Part shown: piece after piece, positions 35,155 to 43,896 of the stretch
Numbering within the stretch: position 1 is the first letter of the stretch
Layout of the letters: the number at the start of each line of letters is the position of its first letter
Source: Smithella sp. M82
GTDB lineage: Bacteria; Desulfobacterota; Syntrophia; Syntrophales; Smithellaceae
Length of the DNA: 50,178 bases
Direction: 5' to 3'
NCBI GenBank assembly: GCA_001683985.1
Contig: MAEO01000002.1
Span: 1 to 50,178 of the forward strand
Notes under the pieces: model-generated
Databases searched by the model: none
What the model saw: the letters and a program-made list of their open reading frames with translations, nothing else
Told to the model about the DNA's origin: nothing
Translations under genes and position numbers: made by a program

Positions 35155-36431
35155 AGAAGAGAATTGTTATCACGGGAATGGGCGTGGCGGCTCCCAATGC
35201 GCACGGTCTGGATGCTTATGAAAAAGCGCTGAGGCAAGGCATTTCGGGAATCCGTTTTGTTCCAAAATTGCAGGAATTGAATTTCGGTTGCCAGATTGCG
35301 GGTATTCCGGAAAATTTTGATGAGATACGTAAAAGTTATTTTGATCGCGAAAAACTTTTATCGTTAAACGATAACATCGGTTATGCATCGGTTGCGGCTG
35401 TTGATGCCTGGAAGGATGCCGGATTTAATGTCAACAGCGACGATGATAATGCCGTAGACTGGGATACCGGTGTCATTGCCGGCTCCGGAATCGGCGGCAT
35501 GGACACGATAGCCCATACAATAGTTCCCACGATTAATGAAGGGAGGGTAAGGCGTTTGGGCAGTCGTGTTGTCGAACAGGTAATGCACAGCGGAACCAGT
35601 GCGCGTATTTCCGGTTTGCTGGGCTTGGGCAATCAGGTGACATCAAACTCTTCGGCTTGTTCCACCGGCAATGAGGCAATTATTAACGCCCTGTGGAGGA
35701 TAAGAACGGGATTGGCCAAACGAATGATGGCTGGTGGTTCTGAAGGAGCTACCCCCTACATCTGGGGCGGTTTTGACGCCATGCGCGTGCTTTGCCGCAA
35801 ATTCAACGACAACCCGACGGCGGGTTCGCGTCCGTTGAGCGCAACAGCCGGTGGCTTTGTGCCCGGTGCGGGCAGTGGCATGATTGTTTTGGAGGAGTTG
35901 GAAACAGCGCTGGCCCGAAGCGCCAGAATCTATGCGGAAATAATCGGCGGTTATGTCAACTGCGGAGGACAGAGGATGGGCGGCTCCATGACCGCGCCCA
36001 ATCCTGAAGGAGTGAAACGATGTGTTCGCGGAGCAATAGCCGACGCCGGTATTAATACCGCGGAAGTAGATGCCATTAACGGACATTTGACGGCTACTTA
36101 TGCCGATCCTTATGAAGTGAAAAACTGGGCGGAGGCGTTGGAAAGAAATCCCGAAAGTTTTCCCTACATTCAATCCACAAAATCGCTGGTCGGCCATTGT
36201 CTGGGGGCTGCCGGCGCCTTAGAATGTGTGGCTGTTGTTTTAGAACTTTACAAAGGATTTCTGCATCCATCAATCAACAGTGAGGATGTGCATCCCGATA
36301 TCGGGCAATTTGCGCCGAAAATTCCACAAAAATGTCTGGAATTACCTGAAATGAAAATTATCGCCAAAGCAGGTTTCGGTTTTGGCGATGTCAATAGCTG
36401 CATTATTTTCAAAAAATGGGAAGGGAATTAA
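35151..36431 (+). CDS. beta-ketoacyl-ACP synthase (KAS II-like, divergent motif)
   Basis: A 426-residue condensing enzyme. The thiolase-fold site is Cys170 (NSSACSTG), His312 and His349 (KSLVGHCLGAAGA, with Lys344), so all three catalytic residues are present. Around the first histidine the sequence reads INGHLTATYADP instead of the usual HGTGT, which marks a distinct subfamily. It would extend ACP-bound chains with the extender loaded by FabD. There is no second, inactive partner subunit (chain-length factor). It is fourth from the end of the packed gene run. Confidence 0.9.
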   Translation: MKKRIVITGMGVAAPNAHGLDAYEKALRQGISGIRFVPKLQELNFGCQIAGIPENFDEIRKSYFDREKLLSLNDNIGYASVAAVDAWKDAGFNVNSDDDNAVDWDTGVIAGSGIGGMDTIAHTIVPTINEGRVRRLGSRVVEQVMHSGTSARISGLLGLGNQVTSNSSACSTGNEAIINALWRIRTGLAKRMMAGGSEGATPYIWGGFDAMRVLCRKFNDNPTAGSRPLSATAGGFVPGAGSGMIVLEELETALARSARIYAEIIGGYVNCGGQRMGGSMTAPNPEGVKRCVRGAIADAGINTAEVDAINGHLTATYADPYEVKNWAEALERNPESFPYIQSTKSLVGHCLGAAGALECVAVVLELYKGFLHPSINSEDVHPDIGQFAPKIPQKCLELPEMKIIAKAGFGFGDVNSCIIFKKWEGN

Positions 36432-36454
36432 TTTTAATAAGGAGAGTTATTTAT

Positions 36455-36703
36455 ATGGATGAAAAAAAGATTTTTGAAGAACTGGTTAACATTTTAAAAG
36501 AATATGCCAAGAATCAGGATGTTTTGGCCAAAGCCACAATGGATACGCACATTTTGAATGATTTAAAAGTGAACTCGGCTCGTTTGGTAGATATAATCAT
36601 CAAATGTGAAGATGTTTACGGCATCAGTATTGATGACGAGGAAGCTGACGTAATCAGAACAATCGGTGATGCCGTAAAAGTTATCAAACAAAAAATCGGG
36701 TAA
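36455..36703 (+). CDS. acyl carrier protein
   Basis: An 82-residue acidic helical carrier. The phosphopantetheine serine is Ser41 in LKVNSARLVDI; a D/N-S-L pattern is usual and NSARL is a variant. The start at 36455 has AAGGAG upstream; an in-frame ATG at 36416 lies inside the ketosynthase gene. The dedicated carrier sits between ketosynthase and acyltransferase, and a phosphopantetheinyl transferase ends the same run. Confidence 0.88.
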   Translation: MDEKKIFEELVNILKEYAKNQDVLAKATMDTHILNDLKVNSARLVDIIIKCEDVYGISIDDEEADVIRTIGDAVKVIKQKIG

Positions 36704-36705
36704 AA

Positions 36706-37530
36706 ATGAATAAGAAATCCAAAATATTTCTGAATCTGCAAAATTTTATAGGGCAAATTACGGTATTAGTAATTGCACCTTTATATTTTCTTGCCGCCAG
36801 GATTCTGTTTTACAGGGTAAGAGATTTGAAAGAAACCCGCCGCCGTTGTGCAGCTGAATTCAAGAAGCACAAAGGCGGATGGATTATATGCTCCAATCAT
36901 TTGACGATGATTGACTCATTTATTTTAAGTTATGCAATTTTCAGTTTAGGGCGGCACATAATTAATTATAAAAGAATGCCCTGGAACTTGCCTGAAAGAA
37001 ATAATTATAAGGATAATGTTCTACTGACGGTATTGTGTTATCTGTCCAAGTGTATTCCTGTTAATCGCGGCGGCTCTCGTGAAAAAATGAGAGAATCTCT
37101 GGAAAAATGCATTTACCTGTTGAATAACGGAGAAACCATCATGATTTTTCCGGAAGGCAGGCGCTCCCGTACCGGACGGGTTGATAGAGAAAGTTTTTCC
37201 TATGGTGTCGGACGTTTTATTAAAAATGTGGAAAATTGCAGAATAATGTGCATGTATCTGCGGGGAGACAAGCAGGAGAAGTATAGCGCCATTCCTGCCT
37301 GGGGTGAAAAGTTTTCGGTACAGATAGAAATTTTCCAACCCAAACGTGCCGAAGGGAGTGAACTTCGTATGCAGCGGGAATACTCGCGGCAGATAATTGA
37401 AAAACTTGCGCAAATGGAGGAAAATCATTTTGCCCTGCGTCGGGAACGATGTGGTGGATTTGAAGGAGCCGGCGAACGTATGGAAAAGCGGGAATTCGCG
37501 CTTTCTAAAAAAAATCCTCACAGATGCTGA
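36706..37530 (+). CDS. PlsC-like 1-acylglycerol-3-phosphate acyltransferase family protein
   Basis: A 274-residue membrane-associated acyltransferase. A hydrophobic N-terminal segment (about 15-35) is followed by NHLTMID near residue 64 (the HX4D catalytic pair) and FPEGRRSR near 149 (phosphate binding). It would move the finished acyl chain from ACP or CoA onto a glycerolipid or another hydroxyl acceptor. The last 34 residues (from about 242) are coded by DNA that also encodes the start of the next gene, so the natural end may have been extended. It starts two bases after the ACP stop. Confidence 0.85.
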   Translation: MNKKSKIFLNLQNFIGQITVLVIAPLYFLAARILFYRVRDLKETRRRCAAEFKKHKGGWIICSNHLTMIDSFILSYAIFSLGRHIINYKRMPWNLPERNNYKDNVLLTVLCYLSKCIPVNRGGSREKMRESLEKCIYLLNNGETIMIFPEGRRSRTGRVDRESFSYGVGRFIKNVENCRIMCMYLRGDKQEKYSAIPAWGEKFSVQIEIFQPKRAEGSELRMQREYSRQIIEKLAQMEENHFALRRERCGGFEGAGERMEKREFALSKKNPHRC

Positions 37531-38107
37531 AATCGAATTTGTTAAAAACGCGGAACGTTCAGATGAAGCGCTCTGGTCGTTATGGGCGAGTAAGGAAACC
37601 GCGTATAAAGTTATAAACAAGACTTATCCTGATACTTCTTTTACTCCAAGGCGATGGCAGGTTGTTTTCAATAAGTTTAAATCAGAATATGCAGAAGGGA
37701 AAGTTGAAATTGCGGGGAAAGACGGTATTTTCATCCGTCTTTTCTCCAATTCTGATTATATCCATTGTATAGGCACTGATAAACCAGAGGAATTAGATAA
37801 TATAATCTCTGGGATTGCAGTTTTGCCGGAAAAGGAAAAGAACCCGTCGCTTTTTTCGCGTCTTTGCCTTATTAAGAGTTTGACCAAACATTATTTACTG
37901 GATTTTCATCAAATAAAAATCAAAAGAATAAAGGAAAAAGGCGAGCTTCAGCCTCCACGCGCATACATTGACGGTAGAAAGACGGAGGATATTGATATCA
38001 GCTTGAGCCACGATGGCCGTTTTATCGCATATGCATTTCTTTCCATTGAGATTACCTGTCCGATGGTTCTGCGGGTATCGTCAGCCAGCATGACTTTTGC
38101 GTTTTGA
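37430..38107 (+). CDS. 4'-phosphopantetheinyl transferase
   Basis: A 225-residue Sfp/AcpS-superfamily enzyme that adds the phosphopantetheine arm to the carrier protein. VGNDVVDL (residues 4-11) and LWASKETAYKV near 54 hold the magnesium and catalytic residues; LSLSHDG near 200 is a second conserved strand. The TTG at 37430 is chosen as start because GGAGG stands nine bases before it. This makes a 101-base overlap with the acyltransferase gene, which is unusual. The last 20 residues (ITCPMVLRVSSASMTFAF) do not look native and may come from fused DNA. Confidence 0.82.
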   Translation: MPCVGNDVVDLKEPANVWKSGNSRFLKKILTDAEIEFVKNAERSDEALWSLWASKETAYKVINKTYPDTSFTPRRWQVVFNKFKSEYAEGKVEIAGKDGIFIRLFSNSDYIHCIGTDKPEELDNIISGIAVLPEKEKNPSLFSRLCLIKSLTKHYLLDFHQIKIKRIKEKGELQPPRAYIDGRKTEDIDISLSHDGRFIAYAFLSIEITCPMVLRVSSASMTFAF

Positions 38108-38300
38108 TCTGCCTTGCATATTTGATTGGCTATGTAATATGAACTGTAAGGTTCTATTGCCATCTGCTCAAGCATGCCTTTTCGGAGCAGGTTAGTGTTG
38201 AATGCTGGAAATTCAGCATAGTTTCCTTCATTGCATGTTTCCGGTTTCTTGCCTGTCAGAAATTCGATAATATCAGATACTATATGAATATTTATCGGCG
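37948..38300 (-). other. possible gene remnant overlapping the end of the transferase gene
   Basis: From about 38300 the minus strand reads INIHIVSDIIEFLTGKKPET, later LRKGMLEQMAIEPYSSYYIA and DQNAKVMLADDTRRTIGQVI, then becomes antisense of the transferase gene. The composition is protein-like but no family is recognised. It may be a truncated gene whose end was replaced; low confidence. The rest of 38108-38381 shows nothing else. Confidence 0.3.
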
Positions 38301-38381
38301 GAAGTTTATTTTATTAATCAAGAATAAAATTCTTGCCGTCAGTCCGCAACTGATATAATCGGGTTTATCAAGGTTTGTTTA

Positions 38382-39626
38382 TTACTGAGAACGCTGTCCC
38401 TGCTGATCATCAACAGATTGGCCAAAAATCACCACGCGATTGCGGCCTGATCGTTTAGCCTGGTACATTGCCTGATCGGCAGCCAGGATCAATGCTTCGG
38501 GATTGGCTTGCCCGCTGCCGGGCACCATGCTTGCCACCCCGAAACTGGCCGTGACATGAACTGGATCATTTTTCTTATATTTGATTACTATATTCATAAT
38601 TTTTTCCCGCATCTGCTCGGCAACAATTGCAGCCTGCTCCGCGCTGGAGTCGGTAAGCACCAAGGCAAACTCCTCACCACCGTAGCGTGCTACCAGGTCT
38701 CCCGGACGGCGCACACCATCTTTTAGTGATGCCGCCACGACACGCAGGCACTCGTCACCAGCCTGATGACCGTATGTATCGTTAAACATTTTAAAGTGAT
38801 CAATATCAGCCATGATAAAACCTATCGGTTCTCTTTTGCGACGAGCGCGTTGCCACTCGAGAGAGAGATTCCTGTCCAGACTTCTGCGGTTGGCGATCTG
38901 GGTAAGGCCGTCAACGGCAGAAAGATATTGCAGTTGCAGATTCGATTCCTCGAGGTCGCGATTTTCCAGAGAAAGCATACGTGATTGCAGATAATTTTGC
39001 CGTAAACTACGCTCTATCAGGAAAGTACCGAAAAGAGCGCTAAGGACAGAACCAATAAATACATAGTTGGTAATGATTACGATGGCCAGTTTATTGTATT
39101 CCGGAGTAAAGCCAATCAGTCCTATATTAAGTGATATCCACATAATTATTGCGGAGATAACTCCCCATTTGAACTGTATACGAGACAGCACAAAAATTAT
39201 CACCAACGCCACAGTGATAGCATTATAATAGTAGTAATTGTAAGGTTCGAGTGAGTTAAGGGAAATTGCAATCAGTCCAGCCACGGCACTTGTGGCATAG
39301 ATGCACAAAAAAAGTTGCATATATTTTTTGCTTAGTCGTTGCTTAGATGGCCACCAGAACATGAGTAGTAATATAACAGCCATAGGTGTTCCTGCTATCA
39401 GTCGCATTAACCATGTTCGTCCGGCCGCCTCAGGCATCCAGATCATGTCAAGAAATCCGCAAGACAGGAACATAATCATGCCCGCTATTTCCGCAATTTG
39501 CATATGTAGATAATAGCGATGGGCATAATCCATCTGGAATTCACGCTCCAGTTCGTCATTGAAACGCAGATGCCGGCCACGATCATTTAATAATTGTTGC
39601 AGGGTATTTAATTCGGCAGCTTTCAC
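38382..39626 (-). CDS. membrane diguanylate cyclase (GGDEF)
   Basis: A 414-residue protein that makes c-di-GMP. An N-terminal helix region (1-40) is followed by six hydrophobic segments (about 44-205), a short coiled coil and a GGDEF domain (about 240-400) with RYGGEEF. RPGD five residues before the motif is an intact RxxD inhibitory site, so product feedback is expected. This differs from the GGDEF-EAL protein at 11679, which lacks it. GTG start with GAGGA upstream. The signal sensed by the membrane domain is unknown. Confidence 0.9.
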   Translation of the reverse strand: MKAAELNTLQQLLNDRGRHLRFNDELEREFQMDYAHRYYLHMQIAEIAGMIMFLSCGFLDMIWMPEAAGRTWLMRLIAGTPMAVILLLMFWWPSKQRLSKKYMQLFLCIYATSAVAGLIAISLNSLEPYNYYYYNAITVALVIIFVLSRIQFKWGVISAIIMWISLNIGLIGFTPEYNKLAIVIITNYVFIGSVLSALFGTFLIERSLRQNYLQSRMLSLENRDLEESNLQLQYLSAVDGLTQIANRRSLDRNLSLEWQRARRKREPIGFIMADIDHFKMFNDTYGHQAGDECLRVVAASLKDGVRRPGDLVARYGGEEFALVLTDSSAEQAAIVAEQMREKIMNIVIKYKKNDPVHVTASFGVASMVPGSGQANPEALILAADQAMYQAKRSGRNRVVIFGQSVDDQQGQRSQ

Positions 39627-39716
39627 GATTGCATCCTCTACGGTAAATGAGTTTCCAATAAATGCATGTCATGCGTTGACCTGTCAGATACAAAATTCAT
39701 CTTTTTGACATGTAAG

Positions 39717-39744
39717 TATATATGAGTGACTTTTTGTATGTCAA
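39717..39744 (-). promoter_or_regulatory. candidate promoter of the diguanylate cyclase gene
   Basis: On the minus strand TTGACA (39744-39739) and TATATA (39722-39717) are separated by 16 bases. Transcription would begin near 39710, about 84 bases before the GTG start. Confidence 0.5.
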
Positions 39745-39778
39745 GATAATTTGCCGGCAGTCCTTGCTATTTTGATGC

Positions 39779-41077
39779 CTATATATGCGTTCCCATATTC
39801 AACGCATTTATGTCCATAGGAAACCCAAGCTTTGTATGAATCAATTCCCCGGCGCTGACCCTGAAAGGATGAAGGACAAGAGAAGAATCTTCCAAAGTAA
39901 AATTAAGTGAAGACAACAAATCGGCAAGATTTCTTTTGTCAGCTATTAAGCTTGCCAGAGTAAGAAGAGAACTTTCCATTGCTTCGTTTACAGGAAGAGT
40001 GACTTGATAAATTTTCTTTACCGGAAAATCCGCGGTTAAATTTTCGGGTAGAGGTGTTACAGTTAATTGTCTGCACCAGCGCAAAAATAAAGACGGATTA
40101 AGTTTGAACGCCGGAACGAAAAAGTAAAAGGGAGTCTGTGCCCAAACCTCACTTGGAGATTTGGGCAGGTTGGCCACTTTAATTAAATCGGCGTAAGTTT
40201 CCAGTTTAATGCCGCTGACTTTCACTTTCAATTGCCAGAAGGGAAGGTAAGTAATGTCGTCTTTCGTTTCTTGCCAGACTGAATATTTAACCCTGCTGAA
40301 TTTTTTACCAGACGGATCCCAGGCAGCGCGACAATTATCACAAAATACTATCAAAGCGTCTTTTTCTCCCGGCAGATCTGCTCCGCAATCAGGACAAAGC
40401 AGAGGAAGAAATTCCACGTGCCATTTTTCATCCTCAGCAGAGATAAGAGCCTGCTCTATTTCCATGTCTCTTTGCATTAGTTCAAACGGTCTTTTCAGAA
40501 TTGCATCGTAGACGCGATTATTGGCACAGTATACCGGAGTATAAATTACACTGGTAGTTTCACCTATGAATATTGCTTTATAAACACCGTCAGTGCGTTT
40601 CTGATAAGCGTTTATTATTGTTTCACTCGACTTTGAAGGAAACTTGAGAAATTTGCCTTCATGCTTATTGCTTCCCATAAATTTTAATTTCATCGCCTGA
40701 GGCCGTAATCCCAAAGAATGCGGAAACAATTTGGAATCTAGAGACAAAAAATTAATGTCAAAATACTTGTTGGAAATATCCACTCTTTTGATTGTAGAGG
40801 AAAGACTGTAGGAGAATAATGAACCATTATGTTCTACTACAATATCTTTTTCTTGAATTGTGAAAGAAAGACCCTTTATACGCCAGTATGGAATAAAATA
40901 AATGTTTTCAGGAATTCCTTCCGCGGGAGGAAGGTAAAAGCGGAAAAAATCTTCCGTTGCAAGGTAAATACGTGTGCGGCAAAATTTACACGAAAGAATA
41001 CGATCGGCTTCGTCGAGAATTATCGGCGCACCGCATTGAGGACATTGTTGTTCAATCTTAAAATTAGAGCCGTTCAC
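39779..41077 (-). CDS. zinc-ribbon protein of unknown function, partner of the SPFH protein
   Basis: A 432-residue protein with two zinc ribbons: CPQCGAP and CKFC at residues 12-33, and CPDCGAD and CDNC near 228-250. The second is followed by AAWDPSGKKF. Repeated strands with aromatic motifs (YFIPYWRIKG near 60, TYLPFWQLKV near 275) suggest two related halves. No membrane segment is visible. It begins 14 bases inside the SPFH gene. A resemblance of role to the Bacillus YdjGHI membrane complex is only a suggestion. The function is unknown. Confidence 0.75.
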   Translation of the reverse strand: MNGSNFKIEQQCPQCGAPIILDEADRILSCKFCRTRIYLATEDFFRFYLPPAEGIPENIYFIPYWRIKGLSFTIQEKDIVVEHNGSLFSYSLSSTIKRVDISNKYFDINFLSLDSKLFPHSLGLRPQAMKLKFMGSNKHEGKFLKFPSKSSETIINAYQKRTDGVYKAIFIGETTSVIYTPVYCANNRVYDAILKRPFELMQRDMEIEQALISAEDEKWHVEFLPLLCPDCGADLPGEKDALIVFCDNCRAAWDPSGKKFSRVKYSVWQETKDDITYLPFWQLKVKVSGIKLETYADLIKVANLPKSPSEVWAQTPFYFFVPAFKLNPSLFLRWCRQLTVTPLPENLTADFPVKKIYQVTLPVNEAMESSLLTLASLIADKRNLADLLSSLNFTLEDSSLVLHPFRVSAGELIHTKLGFPMDINALNMGTHI

Positions 41078-42185
41078 CGCACTGATTACAATAAATTGAA
41101 TCCGGTATATTTTCCATACCGCACTTGGAGCATTTCTTTAAAGACGGTTTCACCGTTACCGCCTTACCGCAATTGACGCAGAAATTGGCGTTAACCGGTA
41201 GATTTCTTCCGCAATAAGCACATTTATTTACGATTAACATCTGATGACCGCAAGCTGGACAGAAGCGTGATTCTTTTGGAATTGTCTGTTTGCAATCAGG
41301 ACAAATGTAAACTTCGGGAACAGCTGCAGCGGTAGAAGTGTTTTTAAAAGCTTCGGCGAGCATTCCGGGAATCATAAAACCCATTCCCAGTCCGAGTCCT
41401 GCTCCCTCTGCTGATTGCGTCTGGGATGCCGTTTCCACCGCCATTGCCGTTTTCATTTTCAGAAGTTTGTTAAGATCATCAAAAATACCCAGCCGGCTTT
41501 TATCATCTATTGCTTTTTGTACTTCCGGCGGAGGAGTAATGGAATTAATATAAAGATCGGTCAGCGCCAGACCGAATTTGCTTAAATCAATTTGAAGAGT
41601 CTTTTTCAAACCTTCGGAAAAATCATTGTACTTGCCCGGTAGGTTGAAAATAGTGTCTACTTTTTCGCCCATATAATCGTTGAAACGCGAAACGATGACA
41701 CGATTCAAATATTCTTCTATTTCTTCAGCGCTGAAAATTCCCTGTGTTCCGACCAGCGAATTGATCAGCAAAAGCGGCTGGAGAACGCGGATATTAAAAA
41801 CACCGAAAGCACGCAGACGAATCAATCCCAACTCCTTGTCGCGAAAGGCAACCGGATCGCGCGTACCCCATTTTAAATCAGTAAAAACCTTCATATTAAC
41901 AAAATAAACTTCCGCGCGCAGAGGACTGGTCATGCCCCAGGGTATGGCAATTATCTTGGTCAAAAGAGGAATATTAGCTGTTTTAAGAGTATGACGTCCC
42001 GGGCCAAAGGCGTCATAAGCTTTGCCGTTATAGAAAAAAACGGCGCACTGGCTTTCTCTGACCGTCAGCTGTGCGCCGAATTTAATTTCGCCGGAACCAT
42101 TTTGAGGAATTCTGTGTACAATTTCTTTGCCTGATTCATCAAACCATTCGATAACTTCCAAAAATATTACATTGTCTGTTCCCAT
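41064..42185 (-). CDS. SPFH-domain (YdjI / virion-core-like) protein with zinc-ribbon tail
   Basis: A 373-residue protein. Residues about 1-230 form an SPFH/band-7-like domain of the YdjI type (FLEVIEWFDESGKEIVHRIP, VRESQCAVFFYNGKA, FGPGRHTL). A glycine-rich linker follows (GLGLGMGFMIPGMLAEAF, near 270), then three zinc ribbons (CPDC/CPAC, CAYC/CVNC, CSKC/CNQC, about 296-372). SPFH proteins build membrane scaffolds or rings. It is the first gene of a two-gene operon with the zinc-ribbon protein; GGGGG precedes the ATG. The leader contains the structured element at 42213-42353. Confidence 0.82.
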   Translation of the reverse strand: MGTDNVIFLEVIEWFDESGKEIVHRIPQNGSGEIKFGAQLTVRESQCAVFFYNGKAYDAFGPGRHTLKTANIPLLTKIIAIPWGMTSPLRAEVYFVNMKVFTDLKWGTRDPVAFRDKELGLIRLRAFGVFNIRVLQPLLLINSLVGTQGIFSAEEIEEYLNRVIVSRFNDYMGEKVDTIFNLPGKYNDFSEGLKKTLQIDLSKFGLALTDLYINSITPPPEVQKAIDDKSRLGIFDDLNKLLKMKTAMAVETASQTQSAEGAGLGLGMGFMIPGMLAEAFKNTSTAAAVPEVYICPDCKQTIPKESRFCPACGHQMLIVNKCAYCGRNLPVNANFCVNCGKAVTVKPSLKKCSKCGMENIPDSIYCNQCGERL

Positions 42186-42212
42186 ATTTATCAGCCCCCT
42201 GATAGTATGCTG

Positions 42213-42353
42213 ATACCAGTTCGCTTTCTTCGGCTAACTTTGTTGGCGGAGCCTGTCCCGCGTATGCGGGATCGTCGGCTTCCTCGACGTATTTATAATA
42301 CGCCTCGTTGCCTCGTCCTTGCCGCCTCGTTATCCTTTGAAAGCGAAAGGTAT
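42213..42353. repeat. 141-bp structured palindromic element
   Basis: The ends are inverted: ATACCAGTTCGCTTTC at 42213-42228 pairs with GAAAGCGAAAGGTAT at the right end, with a one-base asymmetry. GGCTAAC pairs with GTTATCC (one mismatch) and GGCGG with CCGCC further in. Two hairpins fill the centre (CCCGC-GTAT-GCGGG and GTATT-TAT-AATAC). The whole folds as a multi-branched structure. It lies 28 bases before the SPFH gene and may be a mobile palindromic repeat or a leader RNA. Confidence 0.6.
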
Positions 42354-42473
42354 TATTAGTGGAATTAAAGTTTTGTTGACATGTTAAAATAATAAGGAAC
42401 AGGCCCCTAATAGTCAAGCACAAATGAACGAATAAAATTGATTTTTTGTGCGGCATATTATACACAATTCAGC

Positions 42474-43895
42474 ATGAAAAATACCAAATCTGTCAATCAG
42501 AATATTTATAATGGAATGGCGCTGATAGCCGATCCTATTCATCAATATATTCTGTTTACCATACCGGAAAATAAGTCAGCTGAAGAAATAACGGAACAAA
42601 CCATAATTGATTCCCCCTGGCTACAGAGATTGAGGCGGATTTATCAATTGCAAAGCGCCAGATGGGTTTATCCGGCGGCGGAACATTCGCGCTTTCAGCA
42701 TTCTCTGGGAACAATGCACATGGCCGGAGAATTCGCCAAAAGTATTTATCCAAGTCTGTTCTCTGTCTGCAAAGATGTTCCTTCCTGCAATTACGTGGAA
42801 GAGTTGCTGAGACTTGCCGGTCTGTTGCACGATGTCGGACACGGTCCCTTCGGTCATTTTTTTGATGATAATTTTTTAAGTGACTGGGAATTGACGCATG
42901 AAACAGTAGGACAGAATATCATCGTGCGGAAACTTGGTATCGATATTGCCCGCATCAAAAGAAGTCCTTCCGGCTCCTTCGCGCGCGGCGAAGTAATGGA
43001 TGCTCAAAAGGTGGCTTTTTTGATTAAGATGCCCGAAGAAGGGGAGGCGGACAAGCAGCCGCGATGGCTTCAAATGTTGAGGCAATTGTTTTCCGGTGTT
43101 TATACCGTAGATAATCTGGATTATGTCCAGCGCGACGCCTACATGACCGGTTTTTCGCTGGACATGGTGGATATTCCCCGTCTGCGTTACTACACCTTTT
43201 TTACAAAGGAGGGATTGACTCTTCATCAGTCGGGCATTTCTGCACTGGCAAGATTTTTAAACGCCCGTCTCAATTTATACACGAATGTGTATTTCCATCG
43301 TACAACGCGTGGATTGGATTTACACCTGCAGGAATTTTTCCATGACACGATGAAATTCATTATTCCGGGCAATCCTCTCGAAAATCTGGATAATTATCTG
43401 AAATGCGATGAATGGAGTTTGTTCAACCACGTGCAAAACTGGCGGGAATCTAAAGATGAAAAAAAGAGAAAACTGGCCGCCGAGTGGAAAAAGCTCCATG
43501 ACCGGGAAGTAAAATGGAAAATGTCCTTTGTTGCGGAAATTTCCCTTCATCAGATACAGCGTGGCATAGGATTTGCGCAAGCTGAGGAGTATGAAGCAAA
43601 GATAAGAAAACATCTGCCGAAAAAACTGCAAAATCTGAAATTCAAGGTTGATCTGGCCACGCAGGACCCGCGTCCGCTTAATCCTATAACCGAAAGAGAA
43701 AAAAGAGTAAATATTTTCAATCCGGTCACCCAGAAAACGTCACCGGAACCGCTTCTGGATATTTACCGTTTTATCCCTGCCCGTGTCATGCATTTCAGAG
43801 TTTTTTCATTGAATCACGATTATGACTCAGAATTATCCGCCGCCGCAGAAAAAGTGCTGGGAAGCTCCGAAAAATCAACACCGACAAATATTTGA
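42474..43895 (+). CDS. HD-domain phosphohydrolase (SAMHD1/dGTPase-like)
   Basis: A 473-residue protein with an HD metal site: HSRFQHSLGTMHMA near residue 72, LLHDVGHGPFGH near 119 and the late aspartate in DNLDYVQRD near 218. This arrangement is typical of the dNTP triphosphohydrolase/SAMHD1 branch, often annotated as HD superfamily phosphohydrolase. The C-terminal half is helical and specific to the group. The ATG at 42474 has no clear ribosome site; an in-frame ATG at 42438 is also possible. It lies directly upstream of NrdD, so both genes may act on the deoxynucleotide pool. Confidence 0.8.
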   Translation: MKNTKSVNQNIYNGMALIADPIHQYILFTIPENKSAEEITEQTIIDSPWLQRLRRIYQLQSARWVYPAAEHSRFQHSLGTMHMAGEFAKSIYPSLFSVCKDVPSCNYVEELLRLAGLLHDVGHGPFGHFFDDNFLSDWELTHETVGQNIIVRKLGIDIARIKRSPSGSFARGEVMDAQKVAFLIKMPEEGEADKQPRWLQMLRQLFSGVYTVDNLDYVQRDAYMTGFSLDMVDIPRLRYYTFFTKEGLTLHQSGISALARFLNARLNLYTNVYFHRTTRGLDLHLQEFFHDTMKFIIPGNPLENLDNYLKCDEWSLFNHVQNWRESKDEKKRKLAAEWKKLHDREVKWKMSFVAEISLHQIQRGIGFAQAEEYEAKIRKHLPKKLQNLKFKVDLATQDPRPLNPITEREKRVNIFNPVTQKTSPEPLLDIYRFIPARVMHFRVFSLNHDYDSELSAAAEKVLGSSEKSTPTNI

Positions 43896-43896
43896 T

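Noticed and set aside
35643-36197. 184-codon minus-strand reading opposite the ketosynthase
   Set aside because: Antisense shadow of a catalytically complete gene; composition follows the third-codon pattern of the real frame.
42139-42465. 108-codon minus-strand reading through the structured element
   Set aside because: The sequence is explained by paired stems, and the frame overlaps the SPFH start; no protein family is recognised.
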